A stretch of 64,000 nt of DNA, from assembly GCA_009885995.1 (NCBI GenBank), contig VFJQ01000007.1:1-64000 (forward strand). Direction: 5' to 3'. Below the pieces are notes generated by a model. The model was not told the DNA's origin. It saw only the letters and a list, made by a program, of their open reading frames with translations, and did no database searches. Below, in pieces: positions 8,013 through 16,151 of this stretch; position 1 is the stretch's first letter; each line of letters starts with the position of its first letter. The position numbers and the translations under genes were made by a program. The stretch comes from Verrucomicrobiota bacterium. GTDB taxonomy: Bacteria; Verrucomicrobiota; Verrucomicrobiia; Chthoniobacterales; Chthoniobacteraceae.

Positions 8013-10306
8013 AGGCGGAAGAGGAATTCGTTACATGTGAGCAGCGCGTGGCAAAGCGAAGTCCACGCGTTGGGGGTATCGGCGATAAAGTCGAGCGCCT
8101 CGCGCGCTTCGGCGTCGGTGATCGGGCGGTTGAGCACGCGGAGGTAGAGCTGTGCGAGGCGTGCGCGATCATCGCCGTGCAAGTCGGCGGCGAGCTTCGC
8201 GGCCTGCGTTTTCAGGAGCGGGCCATTCATCAAGTAGAGCGCCTGCGGCGGCACGGTGGTAATCGGGCGCTGGCCGGTGAAGAGCGCGGGCTGCGCGAAG
8301 TCGAACACGTCGAGGATTTCCGCCGGGCCGCGCTGCGCGCTCGATCGGACGACGGGCAGGTAGATCGTGCGCTGGCGCGCTTGCTCTGGGCGGAATTTCG
8401 ATGTGCTGAACGCGACCGGGTTCACATTCTTCGGATCGAGGCCGCTGACGTTCTCGGCGAATTCGAGCGCGAGCGCGGGCCCGCCTTCGCACGGCGCGAG
8501 GTCGCCGCTCACGGTGAGCACGGCGTCGCGGATCGCCTCGGCGTCGAGGCGGAAGCGTCGCTGCGGGCCGTCGGTGCGCGAGGCGCTGGCGTAGGCGGCG
8601 CTGAGCACGATCTCGCGGATGAGCCGCTTCTGCGACCATCCTTCGCTCACGAAACGCGAGGCGAGGGTGTCGAGCAGCTCGGGCTTCGATGGCCGCTCGC
8701 CGCGCAGGCCGAAGTAGTCCACAGAGCGCACGATCCCTTCGCCGAAAAGTTTCTGCCAGATGCGGTTCACGGCGACGCGTGTGGTGAGTGTGTTGTTGGG
8801 GCTGGTGAGCCACTCGGCGAGTTGGAGACGCCCGCTCTGCTCGCGCGGGATCGCTGGCGGCTGGCCGTGGAAGGCGGCTGGCACGAAGCCGCGCGGCACT
8901 TCATCGCCGAGCGCATGCGGGTTGCCACGGATGGTGATGCGCGTGTCGGCGGGCGCGCCGTTTTCCCACACGCCGTGTGCGACGGGCGGCGTGGGCTTGA
9001 TGTAGTCGAGATGGCGCAGGCGGTTCTCGAGATCGCGCGCCAGCTTGTCCGCGTCGGCTTTCTGCTTCTCGATCGACTCGCGCTCCTCGTCGTCGAGGTG
9101 CAGCGCCAGCACGTGGCCTCGCTCTCTCGCTTCGGCGATGTCGTGTTTCACGTTCGCGACCGTCTGCTCGTGCTCGCGGGTGCGCTCGGCTAATTGCGCG
9201 CGCTCGCGATCGGTCTGCGGCAGCTCGGTGAAGGTGACGGAACTCCACACGCCGCGCCCGGTGAGCCAGACGGAGTCGGTGCTTCCGAAGATGCCGGCGA
9301 GGCCGTAGTAGTCGCGCTGCGAGACGGGATCGAATTTGTGATCGTGGCAGCGCGCGCACTGGAGCGTGAGGCCGAGGAAGGCCTTGCCGACTTTCTCGAT
9401 CTGCTGGTCCACGACATCCACGCGCAGCTTGTCCTTGTCGCTCTCGACGATGTTGACGTTGCCGAGCACGAGGAAGCCGGTGGCGATGAGTGGGTCCGGC
9501 GAGGTGGTGGTCAACAGGTCGCCTGCGATTTGCTCGCGGATGAATTCGTCGAACGGTTTGTCCGCGTTGAACGCGCGAATGACGTAGTCGCGATAGCGCC
9601 ACGCGTGCGCTGCGGGGACGTTGTTCGCGGTGCCGATCTGGTCCGCGTAGCCGACGAGATCGAGCCAGTGCCGCGCCCAGCGTTCGCCGAAGGCGCGCGA
9701 GGCGAGCAGGCGATCGACGAAGCGCTCGCGCGACGGATCGCGGACGAAGTCTTCGATCTCCTGCGGCGTTGGTGGCAGGCCGGTGAGGTCGAAGCTGACG
9801 CGACGCAGCCATGTGAAGTTGTCCGCGCGCGGCGTGGCGGAGAAGAACGAGTCGATGCTCGTCGCGCTCTCGGGTCGGCGGATCGGCTGGAAGGCCCAGT
9901 GCCTGAGTGCTTCCTTGAAGTTCACGACGAACTTTTTCGCCACGACCGCGCCGCGCGGATCGGGCGCGCCGAGTTTCACCCACTCGGTGAGCACGGCGAT
10001 CTCAGCGTCGCTGAGCTTCTTCTTCGGCGGCATCTGCAAGTCCGGGTCGGAGTAGCTGATGGCCTTGATGATCAGTGATTCGTCCGGTTTGCCCGGCACG
10101 AGCGCGGGGCCGGTGTCGCCGCCTTTTTCCCAGCCGCTGCGCGAGTCGAACGTGAGGCCGCCTTTGATTTTCTTCCCGTGCGAGTGGCACTCGTAGCAGC
10201 GCTCGACGAGCAGCGGTTGCACTTTGGCTTCAAAGAACGCGTCGCCGTCCGCGCCTAGGGCGGGGCGCAGCGCGACGGCGAGAAGCAATGGAAGCCAGCG
10301 GCGCAT
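8009..10306 (-). CDS. planctomycete-type cytochrome c with DUF1549 and DUF1553, copy 2
   Basis: A 765-residue exported protein with the same architecture as the 885-residue copy but a shorter linker. It has a signal peptide (MRRWLPLLLAVALRPALGA), PSCyt1 haem motif CYECH (37-41), DUF1549 with HWLDLVGYADQ and [10 protein letters not shown], then a charged coiled-coil linker rich in Glu, Lys and Asp, and DUF1553 with NRIWQKLFGEGIV and FGLRGERPSKPELLD. The start is the ATG that begins the signal peptide; upstream in-frame codons would run through the GntR gene. It follows that gene by only eight bases, so regulator and structural genes are probably one transcript. Confidence 0.93.
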   Translation of the reverse strand: MRRWLPLLLAVALRPALGADGDAFFEAKVQPLLVERCYECHSHGKKIKGGLTFDSRSGWEKGGDTGPALVPGKPDESLIIKAISYSDPDLQMPPKKKLSDAEIAVLTEWVKLGAPDPRGAVVAKKFVVNFKEALRHWAFQPIRRPESATSIDSFFSATPRADNFTWLRRVSFDLTGLPPTPQEIEDFVRDPSRERFVDRLLASRAFGERWARHWLDLVGYADQIGTANNVPAAHAWRYRDYVIRAFNADKPFDEFIREQIAGDLLTTTSPDPLIATGFLVLGNVNIVESDKDKLRVDVVDQQIEKVGKAFLGLTLQCARCHDHKFDPVSQRDYYGLAGIFGSTDSVWLTGRGVWSSVTFTELPQTDRERAQLAERTREHEQTVANVKHDIAEARERGHVLALHLDDEERESIEKQKADADKLARDLENRLRHLDYIKPTPPVAHGVWENGAPADTRITIRGNPHALGDEVPRGFVPAAFHGQPPAIPREQSGRLQLAEWLTSPNNTLTTRVAVNRIWQKLFGEGIVRSVDYFGLRGERPSKPELLDTLASRFVSEGWSQKRLIREIVLSAAYASASRTDGPQRRFRLDAEAIRDAVLTVSGDLAPCEGGPALALEFAENVSGLDPKNVNPVAFSTSKFRPEQARQRTIYLPVVRSSAQRGPAEILDVFDFAQPALFTGQRPITTVPPQALYLMNGPLLKTQAAKLAADLHGDDRARLAQLYLRVLNRPITDAEAREALDFIADTPNAWTSLCHALLTCNEFLFRL

Positions 10307-10314
10307 CACGTTGG

Positions 10315-11025
10315 TCAGTTCCGGGCGGGTTTGCCGTTGGCTTTTCGCACTGGAAAATGCGCGGGGAGCCACTCGCGCCATGCTTCGATGTGCGTGCGCA
10401 TGGCGTTGGCGGCTCTCTCGGGGTCGCGGCTGGCGACGGCGCGAAGGAGGCGCTGGTGCGAATCGACAGTGAGTTGCCGCGGCTTGTGCGTGAGCGTGGC
10501 TTGGAGGCGGTGCGTGTGGGCGAGCCACATCTCAAACTGAGGCTGGATACACTGCCAGAACGCGAGCAGGTGGCGGTTGCCGCTGCGACGGACGATGTAT
10601 TCATGCATCTCGACATCGAGGCGGGTGAGATCGGCGAGGGTCGCGGCAAGTTTCTGCGTGGCGATGTTGCGGGTGATGAAGGCGGTGTCGTCGTCGGTCC
10701 AGTGCGGTGCGGCGAGGGATGCGGCCATGCTTTCGAGCGCCACGCGGGTAGTGACGATTTCGTCGTAGTCCTTCTCGGCGAGCGCGCGGACGCGGGTGCG
10801 GCCGTTGGCGTCGAATTCGATCAGTCCCTCGCGTTCGAGCTGCATCATGGCCTCGCGCACCGGGGCGCGGCTCACGCCCATCTGCGCGGCCAGGCGGGCT
10901 TCGGGGAGCGTGTGGTCGGTGAGTTCGCCGGCGATGATGGCGCGCCGCAGTTCGGTGGCGATGGCTTCGGGGAGCGAGCGGCGTGCGACGGCGGAGAGCG
11001 CCGGAGAGACGATGGGCGGTGGCAT
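10315..11025 (-). CDS. GntR-family transcriptional regulator, FadR/FCD type
   Basis: A 236-residue regulator. The N-terminal winged helix has the GntR recognition pattern LPEARLAAQMGVSRAPVREA followed by the wing. The C-terminal FCD domain keeps the expected metal and ligand residues, including DVEMHEYIVRRSGN and a late His in MRTHIE. FCD regulators usually bind a carboxylate metabolite such as a sugar acid or other organic acid and then release their operator. It heads the operon of two DUF1549/DUF1501 pairs, which it most likely controls. A 15-base palindrome lies nine bases upstream of the start codon, which suggests autorepression. The effector cannot be read from the sequence. Confidence 0.92.
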   Translation of the reverse strand: MPPPIVSPALSAVARRSLPEAIATELRRAIIAGELTDHTLPEARLAAQMGVSRAPVREAMMQLEREGLIEFDANGRTRVRALAEKDYDEIVTTRVALESMAASLAAPHWTDDDTAFITRNIATQKLAATLADLTRLDVEMHEYIVRRSGNRHLLAFWQCIQPQFEMWLAHTHRLQATLTHKPRQLTVDSHQRLLRAVASRDPERAANAMRTHIEAWREWLPAHFPVRKANGKPARN

Positions 11026-11033
11026 GGTGCCAC

Positions 11034-11048
11034 GGTCGACCGTCGACC
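11034..11048 (-). promoter_or_regulatory. palindromic operator candidate for the GntR regulator
   Basis: GGTCGAC-C-GTCGACC is a perfect 7-bp inverted repeat around one base. It ends nine bases before the GntR start codon, in the 53-base gap after lpxA. FadR-type regulators bind short palindromes with a T-G-G-x-x-C-C-A-like core, so this fits an autoregulatory operator that would also cover the ribosome binding region. Confidence 0.55.
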
Positions 11049-11078
11049 AAAGCGTTGCTTAGACCGATTTTCCGCTGC

Positions 11079-11891
11079 CTAGTCGGTGGCGTCGTCTGCC
11101 GAACCGGAATCGCGCGTGCCGAGGAAATCGACGAGGCCCTTCTTTTTCGCGGCGGCGACGAAGTCCCAGAACGCACGTCCTTCCTCGGCCCAGACGCGGT
11201 CGTGCGCGGCGGCGAGGGCTTGCGAGACGTTGAGGCCGCTGCGGTAAAGGAGGTCGAAGGCGTCTTTGACTTCGGCGCGTTGCGCGGCGGTGAGGCCGGC
11301 GCGGCGAAGGCCGATGACGTTGAGGCCGGCGGCGCCGTTGCGCTCGGCGGCGATGACGTAAGGCGGAATGTCTTTACTGAACGCAGAGAGGCCCTGGCAG
11401 ATGGCGAGGCGGCCGACGCGGATGTGCTGGTGGAAGACGCAGCCGCCGCCGACGAAGACGCGGTCGCCGACCTGCACGTAGCCGGCGAGGAGCGCGTTGT
11501 TGGCGAGGATGACGTGGTCGCCGAGGGCGACATTGTGCGCGAGGTGCGCGCCGGCCATGAGGAAGCAACTGTCGCCGATGACGGTCGCGGTGCCTTCCGC
11601 GGTGCCGCGGTGGATGGTGGCGTATTCGCGGATTTTGTTGCCGCGGCCGATGCGGACTTCGCTGCGGATCTCGGGGCGGAAGGCGAAGTCCTGCGGGTCG
11701 CCGCCGATGATGGCGCCGTAGCCGATGAGGTTGTCGCCGCCCATGGTGACGTGCGCGGTGATGATGGCGTGGGCCTGGATCACGCAGCGGTCGCCGATGC
11801 GAGCGGGGCCTTCGATGACGGCGTAGGGGCCGACGGTGACGTCGGTGCCGAGTTGGGCATCGGGATGGATGACGGCGGTGGGATGGATCAC
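11079..11891 (-). CDS. lpxA: acyl-ACP--UDP-N-acetylglucosamine O-acyltransferase
   Basis: LpxA catalyses the first step of lipid A synthesis, transfer of a hydroxyacyl chain from ACP to the 3-OH of UDP-GlcNAc, in the cytosol. The protein is a left-handed beta-helix of hexapeptide repeats (IGRGNKI, IGDSCF and others) with the catalytic His in GAHLAHNVALGDH and the GLNVIGLRRAG segment before the C-terminal helices. With the GTG at 11891 it has 270 residues and begins IHPTAVIHPDA, like other LpxA proteins; an in-frame TTG at 11912 is the alternative. It is downstream of radC and upstream of the GntR operon, all on the minus strand. Its presence implies an LPS-containing outer membrane. Confidence 0.93.
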   Translation of the reverse strand: MIHPTAVIHPDAQLGTDVTVGPYAVIEGPARIGDRCVIQAHAIITAHVTMGGDNLIGYGAIIGGDPQDFAFRPEIRSEVRIGRGNKIREYATIHRGTAEGTATVIGDSCFLMAGAHLAHNVALGDHVILANNALLAGYVQVGDRVFVGGGCVFHQHIRVGRLAICQGLSAFSKDIPPYVIAAERNGAAGLNVIGLRRAGLTAAQRAEVKDAFDLLYRSGLNVSQALAAAHDRVWAEEGRAFWDFVAAAKKKGLVDFLGTRDSGSADDATD

Positions 11892-11933
11892 GACGCTGCT
11901 TTCATCGCGCAAAACCGTCCGACTTGTCAGCCC

Positions 11934-12629
11934 TCAAAGCATCCCGGCTTCGCGGAAGCTGAACCACGGTGCGCGGCCGCCGTCGGCATTGCCGAGGATG
12001 ACGTGGTCCATGAGCTGGAGCGAAAGCAGCTCGGCGGCGCTGCGAAGGCGCTGCGTGAGGCGGCGGTCGGCATCGCTCGGCGTGGGGTCGCCGCTGGGGT
12101 GGTTGTGGACGACGATGAGTCCGTAGGCGGCGTAGAGCAGCGCGGGCCGGAAGATTTCGCGCGGGTGGGCGAGGCTTTCGTTCAAGCTCCCGAGGGAGAC
12201 TTCTTCGACGCGCAGGAGCTTGAGCTTCGTATCGAGCAAGATCACGCGGAGCGATTCGCGCGAGAGCTTCGACATCTCGGCGCCGAGTAGCGACCAGACT
12301 TGCGCGGGCGTCTCGACGGGGACACGCGTTGTGGTCTCGCGGGCGAGGCGCGAGGCGAGCTCGAAGGCGGCGGCGAGTTGGATGGCCTTGGTCGGGCCGA
12401 CGCCGCGGATGCGGGCGAGTTCCTTCACCGTGGCGCGGGCGAGGCCGGCGAGGGACTTGAATTCGGCGAGGAGCTGGCGGCCGACGTCGATGGCGTTGGC
12501 GCCCTGCGTGCCGACGCGGAGGAGGATGGCGATGAGCTCGGGTTCGCTGAGCGTGGCGGCGCCGTGGTTCGCGAGCTTTTCGCGCGGGCGCTCGTCTTCG
12601 CGCAGCTCCTGGATGCGCAGCGAGCCCAT
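11934..12629 (-). CDS. radC: RadC/JAB-domain protein
   Basis: A 231-residue RadC family protein. A helix-hairpin-helix stretch (ARIRGVGPTKA, residues 72-82) precedes the JAMM metalloprotease-like domain with HNHPSGDPTPSDAD at 175-188, so all metal ligands are present. The historical link to DNA repair in E. coli is doubtful, and the biochemical role of RadC remains unclear. The ATG gives the usual start (RIQELREDERPREKL). It begins eight bases after the polyprenyl synthase stop, so the two are probably cotranscribed. Confidence 0.93.
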   Translation of the reverse strand: MGSLRIQELREDERPREKLANHGAATLSEPELIAILLRVGTQGANAIDVGRQLLAEFKSLAGLARATVKELARIRGVGPTKAIQLAAAFELASRLARETTTRVPVETPAQVWSLLGAEMSKLSRESLRVILLDTKLKLLRVEEVSLGSLNESLAHPREIFRPALLYAAYGLIVVHNHPSGDPTPSDADRRLTQRLRSAAELLSLQLMDHVILGNADGGRAPWFSFREAGML

Positions 12630-12637
12630 GGACCGTA

Positions 12638-13660
12638 TCAGGCGCCGAAGGGCGCGATCATGTCGTCGAGCGTCTGGACGAGCATGCCCAGCGAGTCGCG
12701 GTATTTGTTCGCGGGCACGACTGCGATCTGCGCGGAGGCTTCGCGGAGCAGCTTGCGCGCGGTCGCCACGGCGTTGCGCACCGCGCCGGCGTCGAGCGCG
12801 GCTTGCACGAGGAGGCTCACGTCGGCGTCGTCGCCCTCGAGGATTTGCTGCGAGATGCGCTGGCGGTCCTCGGGGTCGCTTTGCTGGAGCAGGTAGAGGA
12901 TGGGCAGGGTCAGCTTGCCCTTGCGCAGGTCGCTCCCGAGCGTCTTGCCGGCCTTGGCTTCGTCGCCGGCGAGATCGACCACGTCGTCGTAGATTTGATA
13001 CGCGGAGCCGAGGCGCAGGCCGAAGGTCTTCAGCGCGGTGATGACCTCGGGTGGGGCTTCGTTGAGCAGCGCGCCGAGTTCGGTCGCGACGCCGAAGAGC
13101 GCGGCGGTCTTCATCTCGATGATCTTGTAGTAATCCGGCACGCTCAGCTTCAGGTCGAAGCGCCGCTGCGTCTGGATGATCTCCCCGCTGCACACGTCGG
13201 CGGCAGCGTGGGCGATGCGGCGGCTGACTTCTCCGTTTTGAAAGCCGGTCGAGATTTTGAGAGCGTGGGCGAAGAGGCAATCGCCCAGCAGCACCGAGAT
13301 GGCGTTGCCCCATTTCGCGTTCGCCGTGGGCTGTCCGCGGCGTTTCTCCGCGCCGTCGAGGATGTCGTCATGCACGAGCGTGGCGGCGTGGATGAGTTCG
13401 ACGACGACGGCGAGTTCGAAGTGGTTCGGCCCGATCTCCCCGGTCGCCCCGCCGGCGAGCAGCGCCAGCGCGGGGCGCAGTCGCTTGCCGTTGGACTCGA
13501 TCGCGTAGGCCACGTAGCCCTCCACGCCGGGATCGAAGGCGCGAGCCTGTTGGCGGATTCGCTCCTCGACCGAATAGAGCTGGGCGTTGATCGGTTCGAG
13601 AGTCGCTTTGAGGGCTGCAGCCTTGTCCGTGGCCGGGTCGGTCTTTGTGGAACTTTGCAC
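12638..13660 (-). CDS. all-trans polyprenyl diphosphate synthase
   Basis: A trans-prenyltransferase that extends farnesyl or geranyl diphosphate with isopentenyl diphosphate, probably making the octa- or heptaprenyl tail of menaquinone. Both aspartate-rich motifs are present: LVHDDILD (first) and IYDDVVDLAGDE (second), with the GKRLRP substrate-binding motif before them. With the GTG at 13660 the protein has 340 residues; an in-frame TTG at 13708 would add 16 residues of non-conserved sequence. Neither start has a clear ribosome binding site. It is followed at eight bases by radC. Chain length cannot be assigned with certainty. Confidence 0.88.
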   Translation of the reverse strand: MQSSTKTDPATDKAAALKATLEPINAQLYSVEERIRQQARAFDPGVEGYVAYAIESNGKRLRPALALLAGGATGEIGPNHFELAVVVELIHAATLVHDDILDGAEKRRGQPTANAKWGNAISVLLGDCLFAHALKISTGFQNGEVSRRIAHAAADVCSGEIIQTQRRFDLKLSVPDYYKIIEMKTAALFGVATELGALLNEAPPEVITALKTFGLRLGSAYQIYDDVVDLAGDEAKAGKTLGSDLRKGKLTLPILYLLQQSDPEDRQRISQQILEGDDADVSLLVQAALDAGAVRNAVATARKLLREASAQIAVVPANKYRDSLGMLVQTLDDMIAPFGA

Positions 13661-13724
13661 TGGCGCGCAGGATAGGGTTCGAGTTGCGCCTGTCAATCGC
13701 CCCGCCAAACCCGGGCGTCCCGGC

Positions 13725-14357
13725 TCAGCGCTCGAACGTGAGGTTAATCACGTCCGCGTCCATCTCGGGCACAGACGGCTCCGGGCTGCTTCCCGCGAAT
13801 GCCGACTGAGCCAATCGATCCTGGAGCCGCTTCACGGTCGCCTTCAGTTCATCGATCTGCTGCTGCGCCTCAATACCTCCAGCCGCGGCTGGGACGTCCT
13901 TTCGGCGGAACACGTCCACGATCGCGCGCAGGCGCTTGATTTCCCGCTGCTGGTCTTCGCTGACCACGAGCAATTCCTCCACACGCTGGCCTCCGGCCGC
14001 TCCCAGCGTCGTGAGTTGCTCCCGGAGCCGCTCGATCTCCTGCGTTTTCTTTTTAAGCTCCACCTCCAGCGCCATGGCTCGCATGGCTTCATTCGCGAGC
14101 CGGTGCCGTTCGCGGCGGAGTTCGTCGATGTGGCCTTCGAGGCGCTTGAAGTCGGTCTGCGTCCGTTCCAGCAAGACCTTGAAGTGAGCGACCTCGTTGG
14201 ACTTGCCGGCGAGTTCGCGTTGGAAATCGGCGGCGAGTTCCTTTGCCTGGTCGAGGTCGTTTTTCAGCGCCGCGTAGTCCGCTTGAAGACTAGCGCCGAG
14301 TTCTGTTTTCGCTTCCGCAGAGAATGCCTGTTCGCTCTGATGTTCTGGTTCTGACAT
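13725..14357 (-). CDS. coiled-coil protein of unknown function
   Basis: A 210-residue hydrophilic protein that I do not recognise. Residues from about 20 to 185 form long heptad-like helices (AALKNDLDQAKELAADFQ, then several E/R/L/Q-rich segments) with a short Ala-Gly break near residue 155. The C-terminus is acidic and ends in VINLTFER. There is no signal peptide or membrane segment, so it should be cytosolic. It lies upstream of the polyprenyl synthase gene. A cytoskeletal or cell-division scaffold role is possible from shape alone. Confidence 0.75.
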   Translation of the reverse strand: MSEPEHQSEQAFSAEAKTELGASLQADYAALKNDLDQAKELAADFQRELAGKSNEVAHFKVLLERTQTDFKRLEGHIDELRRERHRLANEAMRAMALEVELKKKTQEIERLREQLTTLGAAGGQRVEELLVVSEDQQREIKRLRAIVDVFRRKDVPAAAGGIEAQQQIDELKATVKRLQDRLAQSAFAGSSPEPSVPEMDADVINLTFER

Positions 14358-14474
14358 GTTCGAGAAGGATCGGACAGCTCGGGGGGAGTTCGAACCGCCG
14401 TCGCATTAGGTAGAAAGCCGGACGCGTGCCCGGCAATCCAAATCATCATCGTCCCTCGAACTTTTCTCGCCCCC

Positions 14475-15761
14475 CTACAGCCGCCCGTCCGTCTCCGCCT
14501 TCAGCAGATCCTCGATTGTCTCCCGCCGCGACATCGCCTCCACGCTCCCGTCTTCCTCCAGCCAGAGCTGCGGCGCACGGCCGATCGAGTTGTAGTTACT
14601 CGCCATCGCGTAGCCGTAAGCGCCCGCATCGCGAATCGCCAGCAGGTCGCCCGCTTCAGGGCGGGGCAGCATCCGCGGCTGGAGCAGTTCGTGGTCGTCG
14701 CGGGTGAAAACGTCACCGCTTTCGCACAGCGGACCGGCGACCACGATGGGCTCGCGCGGCACGTTCGGGTCCTCGTCGTCGCGTCCCACGATCTCGATGT
14801 GGTGGTAGCTCCCATACATCGCCGGCCGCACGAGATCGACGAACCCCGCATCCACCATCGCAAACGTCGCCCCCGCGCCTTTCTCATTTGTGCCAGTCCG
14901 TTTCACATCGTGGACGCGCGTGATGAGCGTGCAGCCCGGGGCCACATAGTAACGCCCCGGCTCGATCTCCAGCCGCAACTCGCGTCGCGCCGCTGCCGAC
15001 AGCCGCTCGTGGCACGTGGTGAAAAGCTCGTGCAACGGCTCCACCGGCACCTGCGCCCCGTGGTCGCGGTAGTTGTGCGGAATGCCCCCGCCGAGCGACA
15101 CCGCCGCCAGCGCCGGGAACTCCGGCAGCAGCGCCTTAAACTCGATCGCCAGCCTCGTGAGATTTACCTGCAGTTCCTGCCACTGCGGCCCGCTGCCGAT
15201 ATGTGCGTGCAGCATCGCCACGTTCATGCCCGCCTTTTCCGCGGCGTCCTTCACGGCGAAAAGATCGGTCAGCCACACGCCATGCTTCGAGCTCGGCCCG
15301 CCGGTGTCACACGAGTTCACGTGCCCGTGGCCGAAGCCCGGATTGATCCGGATCGAGATCGGCCCGCGATAGCCCGCCCGCGCCAGGTCCCGCACCATGC
15401 CGGGCGAGCCGATGTTCGGCAGCAGCTCATTCTCCAGCACCACGCTCAGCGCATTGTCGCGGAAGACATCGGCCGTGAAGCAAATCTCCGGCGGATTATT
15501 CCCCCGCGCATGGCCCGCCCGCAGCGCCCGCAGCGCTTCATTGCCCGACACCGCATCGATCCAGATCCCCGCCGCCTTCATCTCGCGCAGGATCTTCGTC
15601 GCCGGGCACGCCTTCATCGCAAACCGCGCCTGCACCCCCGGCGCCTTCGTCATGAAGTTCACATCCTTGATCCGCTGCCGCACCACGCGCGCATCGTAGA
15701 GCCAGAACGGTGTGCCGACTTTCTCGGCGAGGGAATTGAGCAGTTTGAGATCGTGAGGCAT
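14475..15761 (-). CDS. lysA: diaminopimelate decarboxylase-like PLP enzyme
   Basis: A 428-residue fold type III PLP decarboxylase (alanine-racemase-like barrel). Lys-50 in RFAMKACP is the PLP lysine. Other landmarks are LHAHIGSG, SLGGGIP, EIEPGRYYVAPG (phosphate and substrate binding), CESGD and GAYGYAMASNYN. These fit meso-diaminopimelate decarboxylase, the last step of lysine synthesis; related carboxynorspermidine or other amino-acid decarboxylases cannot be fully excluded. The ATG before PHDLKLLNSLAEKVGTPFW is preferred; an earlier in-frame start would add a basic, non-conserved leader. Confidence 0.88.
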   Translation of the reverse strand: MPHDLKLLNSLAEKVGTPFWLYDARVVRQRIKDVNFMTKAPGVQARFAMKACPATKILREMKAAGIWIDAVSGNEALRALRAGHARGNNPPEICFTADVFRDNALSVVLENELLPNIGSPGMVRDLARAGYRGPISIRINPGFGHGHVNSCDTGGPSSKHGVWLTDLFAVKDAAEKAGMNVAMLHAHIGSGPQWQELQVNLTRLAIEFKALLPEFPALAAVSLGGGIPHNYRDHGAQVPVEPLHELFTTCHERLSAAARRELRLEIEPGRYYVAPGCTLITRVHDVKRTGTNEKGAGATFAMVDAGFVDLVRPAMYGSYHHIEIVGRDDEDPNVPREPIVVAGPLCESGDVFTRDDHELLQPRMLPRPEAGDLLAIRDAGAYGYAMASNYNSIGRAPQLWLEEDGSVEAMSRRETIEDLLKAETDGRL

Positions 15762-15857
15762 GGCTGGAAAAAGGGCGCGCATCATCCGCAGCCCACCGCT
15801 CCCGCGCAAGTGCGGCCACGCCGCCTTCGCCATCGCCGCGCCTTTCCCCGCCCGCGG

Positions 15858-16061
15858 CTAATCGCCCCGGCAGCAATGGCCGCAGGTGGCGCAGCGCCAC
15901 GGCAGCGCTCGGGCGTGAACCACCGCCGCCAGCCAGGCCGGGATCCAGAGCCCGAGCGTGCAGAGCGTCGTCACGAGGTGAAACCGATGCGCGACGCGCC
16001 TGGGCTTGATGAGGGGACTGTCGCACCAGCGGCAGACTTCGGGGCGACGCGTGCAGGCCAT
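15858..16061 (-). CDS. small CxxC membrane protein (67 residues)
   Basis: A 67-residue protein with the layout CxxC (CRWC, residues 10-13), a single hydrophobic segment of about 22 residues (VTTLCTLGLWIPAWLAAVV) and a second CxxC (CATCGHC) near the C-terminus. This resembles LITAF-like zinc-ribbon membrane proteins, where two cysteine knuckles flank a membrane-associated helix, and similar short proteins occur in Verrucomicrobiota. It lies alone between lysA and the thioredoxin-domain gene on the same strand. Function unknown. Confidence 0.65.
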   Translation of the reverse strand: MACTRRPEVCRWCDSPLIKPRRVAHRFHLVTTLCTLGLWIPAWLAAVVHARALPWRCATCGHCCRGD

Positions 16062-16151
16062 CAGGCGAAGGGCTGATTCATAGGGAAGGAACTGCGCACC
16101 TGAGCCGATGCCGGTGCCCGTGGCAAGTGGCGTGTGGCGGGCGCCTCGCGG

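Noticed and set aside
14380-14435. tRNA-like fragment with GTTCGAAC, between lysA and the coiled-coil gene
   Set aside because: The GTTCGAAC core resembles a T loop, and a small hairpin (GCCGG/CCGGC) is close by, but there is no matching acceptor stem, D arm or anticodon arm on either strand, and the T stem has a mismatch. It may be a remnant only.
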